57,171 bases of DNA from Gammaproteobacteria bacterium (lineage in GTDB: Bacteria; Pseudomonadota; Gammaproteobacteria; Pseudomonadales; Azotimanducaceae). Positions 51,349 through 57,171 of this stretch are shown here, one piece after another (positions within the stretch are counted from its first letter, which is position 1; each line of letters begins with the position of its first letter). The notes under the pieces were generated by a model. It had not been told where the DNA came from and did not search any database. It saw nothing but the letters and a program-made list of their open reading frames with translations. A program made the position numbers and the translations under genes. The stretch is from the NCBI GenBank assembly GCA_009839505.1, contig VXPO01000100.1, positions 1-57,171 on the forward strand, in the 5' to 3' direction.

Positions 51349-52086
51349 ATGACGAAGCAGAATACCCTCAAGCGGCTCATTCGAGCCCGAATCTCCGAGA
51401 CTGGTGAAACCTATTCAACCGCTCGTCGGCACTTCCATGTCTACGAGAGGAATCGAGTGATGTCTCAGCAACTTATTGACGAATGTGCCAAGGGCGACGT
51501 CGCCGCGGTGAAGGCGCTCATCGGCAAGGGTGCCAACGTGAACTACCGCGGGACCCATGGAAACACGCCCTTGGGATACAGTGCCTACAGCGGCCACGAC
51601 GAAATCGTCCGGTTCCTGTTGGATGCTGGAGCGGACCCGAATATTGCTGCATACGATGGATGGAGTGCGTTGGCCCTTGCCGTTTACGAGGGTCATCCAC
51701 GCCCGGCGAAGCTCCTGCTGGAAAGCGGTGCCGATCCACACTTTGTCCACGGCGAATCGGGTGAGAACCTGTTGCATGTCGCCGTTGCAAAAAGCGACCA
51801 GGGGGAGAACGCAAGCCAATGTGTAGCGCTCTTGCTCCGCGCCGGCGTCGATCCGAACGGTAAGACCAAGCAAGGAGTTGAGACCGACAGCTTCTACAAC
51901 GTCACTGTCTATTCGGAGACGCCACTTCATTGGGCGGCAGCATACGGCGATGAAGCGACGGTCAAGATGCTGATCGATGCCGGGGCGGACGTGTCCATCG
52001 AAGACGGTCGCGGAGACACACCGCTGGTTTGGTCAGGCCGGCACCGACGCCAAAGTTCGATCCGGTCGCTACTCGGCACTCCGTGA
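51349..52086 (+). CDS. ankyrin-repeat protein
   Basis: 245 residues from ATG 51349. A short N-terminal module (KQNTLKRLIRARISETGETYSTARRHF) is followed by four to five ankyrin repeats, with G-TPLGYSAYSGHDEIVRFLLDAGADPN, GWSALALAVYEGHPRPAKLLLESGADP and TPLHWAAAYGDEATVKMLIDAGAD. Presumably cytoplasmic and protein-binding. It stops 27 bp before the second Zur-like box. An internal start at 51460 (MSQQL) would give repeats only. Confidence 0.85.
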   Translation: MTKQNTLKRLIRARISETGETYSTARRHFHVYERNRVMSQQLIDECAKGDVAAVKALIGKGANVNYRGTHGNTPLGYSAYSGHDEIVRFLLDAGADPNIAAYDGWSALALAVYEGHPRPAKLLLESGADPHFVHGESGENLLHVAVAKSDQGENASQCVALLLRAGVDPNGKTKQGVETDSFYNVTVYSETPLHWAAAYGDEATVKMLIDAGADVSIEDGRGDTPLVWSGRHRRQSSIRSLLGTP

Positions 52087-52113
52087 TGGGCGTCGCCACA
52101 AGATCGCCAAAGT

Positions 52114-52131
52114 GATATGTTATAACGTACC
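52114..52131. promoter_or_regulatory. putative Zur box, copy 2
   Basis: The identical 18 bp GATATGTTATAACGTACC, 48 bp before the small His/Cys protein and its downstream zinc-type receptor. Identity to copy 1 continues for only 18 bp, arguing for selection on the site rather than a long duplication. Confidence 0.65.
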
Positions 52132-52179
52132 GCTGGTTGGATCACTGCAAGGCACCTGTCGCTCCGGCGCGGCCATCCC

Positions 52180-52503
52180 ATGAATAGGCGCAAGACCGAG
52201 TACGACATCGCCGTTCGCAGCAACGTCCCGTGCCCACTGCGGCGCTGGGCTTCGCTTGCCGCGTTGCTGCTGTGCGTCGGGCACTCGGTCGCGGACACGC
52301 ACGTACACCTCGACGAACACGAAGAAGAGGTCTGCACGCTGTGTGCGATCGCCGAACCGGGCCACGTTCGCGAGGTCGGATGGGTTGACGCCCAACCGTC
52401 CGAGTGGTTTCCGTCCCACAGAGTGCCGGTGGTCTCGGCCACCCTCTCTCCGCGCCCATACGAGATCGGCCGCCCCCGCGCCCCTCCTGTCTCCACCTTC
52501 TGA
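52180..52503 (+). CDS. small exported protein with a His/Cys metal-like motif
   Basis: 107 residues. A hydrophobic segment (LRRWASLAALLLCVGHSVAD) is followed by THVHLDEHEEEVCTLC, rich in potential zinc ligands, then a polar tail. It lies between the Zur-like box and the zinc-type receptor, 70 bp upstream of the latter, so the two are probably one transcript. Similar small proteins are often found beside such receptors (recollection, not verified). A periplasmic zinc-handling role is inference. Confidence 0.6.
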   Translation: MNRRKTEYDIAVRSNVPCPLRRWASLAALLLCVGHSVADTHVHLDEHEEEVCTLCAIAEPGHVREVGWVDAQPSEWFPSHRVPVVSATLSPRPYEIGRPRAPPVSTF

Positions 52504-52573
52504 TCACAACGCAAGCGTACCTCGCGCGGTTTGACGTGCGCGTCGTGCGTGTTCGTTCACTTGGAGATGGGAT

Positions 52574-54799
52574 ATGAATCGCAAACTATTATCTTGGCTG
52601 GCCTTGCTGGCCGCGGCACCGTGGCTGGCCGCAGCCGCGCTCGATGCGGAGACCCCGGCTGAGGAAGAGCCGGAGGCCATCGAGGAAATCATCGTACAGG
52701 CACATCCGCTCGCGCGGGAAGGACTCGCGCAAGCCACCGACGTGATGGACGCCGAAGAGCTTGAACGCAAGACGGTGGACAACATCGGTGCCACCGTGGG
52801 CAACGAGCCGGGCATCCACAACAGCCCCTTCGGTGCAGGGGCGGGTCGCCCCGTCATCCACGGTCTCGGCGGCGCGCGTGTGCGCGTTATGGAAGAGCAG
52901 ATCGACACGCTCGACGTGTCTGTCAGCAGTGGCGATCACGCCGTCACGGTCGACCCCTTCGTCGCCAAGCGCGTGGAAGTTCTGAAAGGGTCAGCGACCC
53001 TGCTCTACGGCTCCGGTGCCATCGGCGGTGTGGTCGATGTCCAGACCGGACGCATCCCCCACGAAGTGCCGGAGCGCATGCACGGCGGCCTCGACCTGCG
53101 CGGCTCCGACAACGGCGGCGGCAGGAACGCGGCCTTGAGGCTCGACGGCGGCGGCGGCAACGTGGCGTGGCACATCGACGCCTTCTCGCGCGACGCGGAC
53201 GACTATGACATCCCCGGTTTCGCCGAGTCCGCTGCCCTGCACGCCCTAGAGGAAGAGGAACACCACGACGACGACCACGAAGAACACGCCGACGACGACC
53301 ACGACCATGACCACGAGGAGCACGAGGACGAGCACGAGGAACACGACGACGAGCATGAAGTCCATGGGCGCCTGCCCGGCAGCGCCGTCGAGGTCCGTGG
53401 TGGTTCCGTCGGCTTCTCCTTCGTCGGCGACCGCGGTTCCGTCGGCCTCGCCGTCAGCCGCCTCGACTCCGAGTACGGCATCCCCGGCCACAGCCATGCC
53501 CACGGTCACGACGACGAACACGGGGACCACGACGACGAGCATGGAGACCACGACGACGAGCACGGGGACCACGACCACGAAGAACACGCCGACGACCACG
53601 ACGACGAGGAAGAGCACGGTGACGAGGCCACGCCCGTCGTCGTCCTTGAGCAGACGCGCATAGATCTGGATGCCCGCGTGGCCGACCCGTTCGGCGGCTT
53701 CGAGAACCTCAATCTCCGCCTCGGCATCAACGACTACGAACACGTGGAGAACGAAGCCGGCGAGGCAGGAACGGCGTTCGCAAACAAGGCCTGGGAAGCG
53801 CGCGCGGAATTGACGCACGGTCCTGTCGGCGATTGGCGCGGCACGTTCGGCATCCAACTCGGCGACCGCGAGTTTTCCGTGGTCGGCGAAGAAGCCTTCA
53901 CGCCCCCCGTCGACACGTCGTCCGTCGGCTTCTTCTGGGTCGGCGAACGTTCCCTCGGGGACTTGGGTCTCGAGGCAGGGCTACGTTTCGACCAGGTCGA
54001 GCACTCTCCGGAGAACGGTTCCAGCCGCGATTTCACCGGCAGCAGCGCTTCGCTCGGCCTGATTGTGCCCCTCGGCGAGGGCTGGGAGGGCACGCTTCTG
54101 GGCGACTACTCGTCCCGCGCTCCCGTGGGCGAGGAGCTCTTCTCCGACAGCCCGCACCCCGGCACAGGCGCCTACGAGATCGGTGATCCGGGGCTCGACC
54201 GGGAGCAGGCCCGCAACCTCGCGGCGACGCTCACCGGCGGTGGCGATGGATGGTCTGTGCAGGGAACCTTCTACTACACGAGCTTCGCTGACTTCATCTA
54301 CCAAGCCGCGACGGGCGAGGAGAGGGACGGCTTCGAGGTGCGCCGGTACGCCCAAGCCGACGCGACGTTCGCGGGCTTCGAGGTGGAAGGCCGCCTGACT
54401 GTCGCCGAGTGGGGCGCCGGCCATCTGGCAATCGGCGCTTTCTACGACACGGTGTCGCCGGAGCTCGACGTCTCCGGCAACGACAATCTGCCGCTCATCC
54501 CCCCCAACCGGACCGGCGTCTCTCTCGAGTTCACGGGCGACCGCCTAACGGCCAACGTGGACTACGTGCGGGCTTCGGAGCAGGACGACGTCGCCGAGTT
54601 CGAGTTGCCGTCGGACTCCTACGACGACCTGCGAGCACGTATCGCGTGGCGCTTGCGCCCTGGCGACATGGAGGTCGACCTGTTCGTCGCCGGCCGCAAC
54701 CTCACCGACGACGAGCAGCGGCTGCACACCTCCGTCGTCAAGGATCTCGCGCCCCAACCGGGACGCACGATCGAAGCGGGTGTGCGCATGCGCTTCTAG
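52574..54799 (+). CDS. ZnuD-like TonB-dependent zinc receptor
   Basis: 741 residues; imports zinc or a zinc complex across the outer membrane with TonB. Signal peptide to about AAALDA; TonB box EEIIVQA; plug with GNEPGIHNSPFGAGAGRPVIHGLGGARVRVME and VEVLKGSATLLYGSGAIGGVVD; barrel ending in GVRMRF. Two His/Asp/Glu-rich loops (about residues 224-258 and 311-352) match the zinc-binding loops of ZnuD. It is the last gene behind the second Zur-like box. The second loop contains a 21-bp tandem repeat. Confidence 0.9.
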   Translation: MNRKLLSWLALLAAAPWLAAAALDAETPAEEEPEAIEEIIVQAHPLAREGLAQATDVMDAEELERKTVDNIGATVGNEPGIHNSPFGAGAGRPVIHGLGGARVRVMEEQIDTLDVSVSSGDHAVTVDPFVAKRVEVLKGSATLLYGSGAIGGVVDVQTGRIPHEVPERMHGGLDLRGSDNGGGRNAALRLDGGGGNVAWHIDAFSRDADDYDIPGFAESAALHALEEEEHHDDDHEEHADDDHDHDHEEHEDEHEEHDDEHEVHGRLPGSAVEVRGGSVGFSFVGDRGSVGLAVSRLDSEYGIPGHSHAHGHDDEHGDHDDEHGDHDDEHGDHDHEEHADDHDDEEEHGDEATPVVVLEQTRIDLDARVADPFGGFENLNLRLGINDYEHVENEAGEAGTAFANKAWEARAELTHGPVGDWRGTFGIQLGDREFSVVGEEAFTPPVDTSSVGFFWVGERSLGDLGLEAGLRFDQVEHSPENGSSRDFTGSSASLGLIVPLGEGWEGTLLGDYSSRAPVGEELFSDSPHPGTGAYEIGDPGLDREQARNLAATLTGGGDGWSVQGTFYYTSFADFIYQAATGEERDGFEVRRYAQADATFAGFEVEGRLTVAEWGAGHLAIGAFYDTVSPELDVSGNDNLPLIPPNRTGVSLEFTGDRLTANVDYVRASEQDDVAEFELPSDSYDDLRARIAWRLRPGDMEVDLFVAGRNLTDDEQRLHTSVVKDLAPQPGRTIEAGVRMRF
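53513..53575 (+). repeat. 21-bp in-frame tandem repeat, three copies (DEHGDHD)
   Basis: Three contiguous units beginning at 53513, 53534 and 53555 in the receptor's His-rich loop, nearly identical at DNA level, so copy number could change by slippage without frameshift. Confidence 0.85.
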
Positions 54800-54813
54800 A
54801 AGCTCTGAATAAG

Positions 54814-54920
54814 CCGTAGGGGCGACTCTTGTGGTCGCCCGACCTTGGCCAGCGACACCGTGCGTTGACTGGTCATGGGCGACCACAACGCGCCTGCAGG
54901 GCGCGCGGTCGCCCCTACGG
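54814..54920. mobile_element. 107-bp palindromic element with 13-bp terminal inverted repeats (MITE/REP-like)
   Basis: Ends are CCGTAGGGGCGAC (54814-54826) and its exact inverse (54908-54920). Internally GTGGTCGCCC (54831) and GGGCGACCAC (54877) are also inverted. It is two head-to-head copies of the dispersed palindrome around a ~36-bp spacer, between convergent genes. Confidence 0.65.
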
Positions 54921-54948
54921 TTGCTGGACCAAACCCGAAGAACGATTC

Positions 54949-56016
54949 TCAACCGATATCGAGGATCGCCCGCTCCACCCTACCTAGGCGTTCGAACACT
55001 TGCTGGTCGATCACCGCAGGCACATCGGTCGACGATGGGATCGTCGAACGCCCAAAAAACGCGTGTTGCGCACGTCGTAGCTTCCTCGTGCAGTTCTGCG
55101 TGCCGCCATGCCACAAGTGCGCGTTGTAGACGAAACAGGAACCGGCAGGGCCCGTCACCTTGACCTCGCCTTCAACGGGCGCGTCGAGATCGCGGGGTTC
55201 ACCGTTCACCAAATCACCGGCTGGATGAATGCCCGAACGATGCGAGCCTGGCACGACGCGCGTGGCGCCGTTCTCTTCCGTGAACTCATCGATCAGCCAG
55301 ACGGCATTGACGACCTGAGGCTCTCCCTGCACGCCCCACATGAAATCCGCGTGGATGTCTTGGTGGCCGTACCCCGGCATTGCGCAGTGGTAATTGGAGC
55401 CAATGTACTTGAGGTGCACACCAAGCACGTGCCGCACGGCAGCAAGCAACCGCGGGTGCATGAAGATCGGGTCCAAGAGTCCGTCGCGATTCATGGGTTT
55501 GACCACGGTGTCGACGACTCTGCCAAGGCCTTTCTTGTCAGCGGCGCTGGCGCCCTCTTCCTCGATCGCTGCATCGTAGCGATCACGCATTTTCTGGAGC
55601 TGATCGGTATCGAGGAGCGGACCAAGATTGACGTAGCCGTCACGGTCGAGCGACTGCCGCTGGGCACGAGTAAGTACGCCGTTGTTCTCATCAGCGAGAC
55701 CGAGGTGATCCATCGCGAACTCGATCTCGGTGAGCGGTAGGCGATTGAGCGGTCCTCCGAGGAACGTTTTCAAACGACGCATGACGTGCTGATCAGCATC
55801 GGCACGGGCTGCATACTCGTCAAAGGCCGCACGCCGCCCAGCGTCTGATTCCGCGGCATTCCAGATCTCCGTCATGACGGCGCACCGCTGTAGCCGCTTG
55901 CGCCGCTGCTCCGCGCTGGTCACCTTGAAGACGTGGCGCGGCTTCGAGAGATCGTCGGGTATTTCACTGATCTGGGCCGCCGGGAAGTACCGGGCAATCT
56001 CTTCGTTAGCGCTCAT
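54949..56016 (-). CDS. phytanoyl-CoA dioxygenase (PhyH) family protein
   Basis: 355 residues; Fe(II)/2-oxoglutarate-dependent oxygenase. The iron ligands are HAD in GHQDIHADFMWG and the distal His in NAHLWHGGTQN; an Arg in CTRKLRRAQHAFF may bind 2-oxoglutarate. An ~110-residue N-terminal region (VFKVTSAEQRRKRLQRCAVM) precedes the oxygenase domain and is unfamiliar. Substrate unknown. The ATG lies 2 nt inside an arm of the palindromic repeat, so its promoter is repeat-derived. Confidence 0.85.
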   Translation of the reverse strand: MSANEEIARYFPAAQISEIPDDLSKPRHVFKVTSAEQRRKRLQRCAVMTEIWNAAESDAGRRAAFDEYAARADADQHVMRRLKTFLGGPLNRLPLTEIEFAMDHLGLADENNGVLTRAQRQSLDRDGYVNLGPLLDTDQLQKMRDRYDAAIEEEGASAADKKGLGRVVDTVVKPMNRDGLLDPIFMHPRLLAAVRHVLGVHLKYIGSNYHCAMPGYGHQDIHADFMWGVQGEPQVVNAVWLIDEFTEENGATRVVPGSHRSGIHPAGDLVNGEPRDLDAPVEGEVKVTGPAGSCFVYNAHLWHGGTQNCTRKLRRAQHAFFGRSTIPSSTDVPAVIDQQVFERLGRVERAILDIG

Positions 56017-56017
56017 T

Positions 56018-56089
56018 GTGGTCGCCCGTGTTCGTTTTCAACGTACGGATCGGATTCGCGAAAAAAGAGGGCGACCACAAGGGTCGCCC
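56018..56089. repeat. inverted pair of the dispersed palindrome at the PhyH start
   Basis: GTGGTCGCCC (56018-56027) faces a full copy GGGCGACC-ACAAG-GGTCGCCC (56069-56089) across ~40 bp. The arrangement parallels the composite element at 54814, but without the full CCGTAG end. Confidence 0.6.
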
Positions 56090-56093
56090 CTCG

Positions 56094-56145
56094 CATGGAA
56101 CAAACGCGACCGGGAGCGTAAGCGACCGGGCGCGGTTGGTCCATG
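56094..56145. repeat. long imperfect hairpin between PhyH and the multiheme gene
   Basis: Arms of 15 nt (56094-56108 and 56131-56145) pair at 13 positions. A further CCCCGG/CCGGGG stem follows at about 56178-56210. The CCCCTCGCATG leading in is shared with the repeat at 14358. Confidence 0.5.
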
Positions 56146-56220
56146 CAAGGTCGGCGTGGCTGGGCCGGAGGCGAACCCCGGGGCACAGCGAAGCGAAGCG
56201 CCGGGGACGGCTTTGGGGCG

Positions 56221-57171
56221 TTACGGTGTGAGATCGGCGAACGGGGGCCGTTCGGTCCATTCCAGCTCTTCCCGGTTGGGCTGGTTGAATCTCGACTTGT
56301 AGGGGTAGTCGTCGCCCACGACCTGGCTCGGACAGTCTCCGGCCGGCGGAATGATCCAGTCGCATCCGGGCGTGTTCTCGGGACCGTTCTTCCAGCACGC
56401 CAGCAGCTCCTCGAAATCCTCGGTCAAGCTGCCGGGGTCGCGCGGGGGCATGTGATGAGCCGGATGCCAGTGATCTCCCATGAACTCCTCGACCGTCTTC
56501 ATGCCGATGCGGTGGCAGCTCAGGCATTCATTGCCCTCGATGTGGATCGTGCGCATGTCCCAGTCGGCACCGCCGATCACGTAGTAGGGCGTGTTGCTCT
56601 TGCTCTTGCGGCCGCCGATCCGGGGAACGACGGGATGACTCGGGGCGTGGGGTCGCTTGGCGCCGTCGATGAACGGATTGTGGACGAACGGATCGGCCTG
56701 GTGGCACATCACGCACTGGGTCTCGGCTCTGACGTAGGCCCTGTCGAAGGCTTCAGGATCGTCGATCCACGGCAGCCTTCCCATCAGCCGGTTGGATTCG
56801 GGATCGACATAGGTCCACTCGCGGTTGTCCCCGCTCTCGAAGAAGGCCGTCGCTCCCGTCACCTTGTTGTAGCCGATCATCTGGACCGAGTCGCCGATAT
56901 CGAATCCGAACACGTCGTCGCGACCGTCGTGGCGGCAAAAGCTCACCCACACGACGTCGTGACGGGGCGAGCCATCGGCATTGCTGCCGACATAGCGCTG
57001 AACGCTGGACCCGGACATGCAGTCGCCGATCTGCAGGCTGGGGTTGTCGCACTGATGGAGGCCCGGATCGCCAACGGACTTTTCGCCGTGAACGTAGACG
57101 GGCTGCTCCACGCCTTCGCCGCAGTCGACCACCGGCGGCACACCGAGCTCCGGCTCGATCATCCGGGCGTA
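56221..57171 (-). CDS. c-type cytochrome-like protein with two haem motifs (partial)
   Basis: The frame is open to the window edge, so the N-terminus, and any signal peptide, is outside. Two CxxCH haem sites are visible (CVMCH and CLSCH), each in a context rich in His and Trp (GNECLSCHRIGM; DHWHPAHHMPPRDP). Other Cys residues in pairs could form disulfides. Probably periplasmic electron transfer or a haem-dependent enzyme; no family recognised with confidence. The visible part has 316 residues. Confidence 0.7.
   Translation of the reverse strand, partial: YARMIEPELGVPPVVDCGEGVEQPVYVHGEKSVGDPGLHQCDNPSLQIGDCMSGSSVQRYVGSNADGSPRHDVVWVSFCRHDGRDDVFGFDIGDSVQMIGYNKVTGATAFFESGDNREWTYVDPESNRLMGRLPWIDDPEAFDRAYVRAETQCVMCHQADPFVHNPFIDGAKRPHAPSHPVVPRIGGRKSKSNTPYYVIGGADWDMRTIHIEGNECLSCHRIGMKTVEEFMGDHWHPAHHMPPRDPGSLTEDFEELLACWKNGPENTPGCDWIIPPAGDCPSQVVGDDYPYKSRFNQPNREELEWTERPPFADLTP

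Noticed and set aside
52114-52131. Reading the repeated 18-mer as an att or IR site of a mobile element carrying DUF1826 and the ankyrin gene
   Set aside because: The copies are direct, short and each placed where an operator should be; the GNAT relic between them does keep the idea faintly alive.

Overview
The window is about 57 kb of GC-rich DNA from a gammaproteobacterium. The placement rests on gene order plus diagnostic RNAs. The start of a 16S rRNA gene, tyrS, an M23 peptidase, anmK and erpA form one block known from Pseudomonas. sfsA, dksA, gluQ, a cbrB-like gene, pcnB, panB, panC, pgi and acs, followed by pnp-rpsO-truB-rbfA-infB-nusA-rimP, initiator tRNA, tRNA-Leu(GAG), secG-tpiA-glmM and ftsH form a second. 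The tmRNA tag ANDENYALAA is the classical gammaproteobacterial one. The species is not recognisable to me. An uncultured, possibly marine or host-associated lineage is only a guess.

Layout. 1-9956: left end with 16S rRNA (minus) and its promoter, tyrS, envelope and wall-recycling genes (M23 peptidase, anmK), Fe-S carrier erpA, a ClC channel, hemL, a PfkB kinase and sfsA. 10087-20530: dksA, gluQ, a degenerate NtrC-family regulator, pcnB, a deoxynucleoside kinase (where folK is expected), panB-panC-pgi and acs. 20600-35670 (all minus): the translation and RNA-processing superoperon, two tRNAs with a sulfatase lodged between them, then secG, tpiA, glmM and ftsH. 35887-41726: a plus-strand run of membrane and envelope genes (GT-C-like protein, glutaredoxin, small exported protein, beta-barrel, GT2, DUF547, VTT). 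41805-45028: ssrA followed by an integration hot spot with a HigBA-type toxin-antitoxin pair, an alpha/beta hydrolase, a GNAT acetyltransferase and two partial ssrA copies. 45121-57171: an accessory region with an orphan YejA-like binding protein, a large TonB receptor, and two units (DUF1826; small His/Cys protein plus ZnuD-like receptor) preceded by the same 18-bp Zur-like operator. It ends with a PhyH dioxygenase and a partial c-type multiheme protein.

How it works together. The first two-thirds is core housekeeping: ribosome assembly, initiation, RNA turnover, central carbon, pantothenate and wall-precursor supply. The last third is acquired or fast-evolving surface and stress biology. 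The signals I find most interesting are: a cbrB-like regulator that has lost its phosphorylation site, sigma54-contact loop and arginine fingers; a tandem-triplicated translation start before the deoxynucleoside kinase; a split ssrA duplication enclosing island cargo; and identical putative Zur operators at two loci. A GC-rich palindromic repeat family (core GGGCGACC-ACAAG-GGTCGCCC followed by CTACGG) is scattered through the intergenic gaps.
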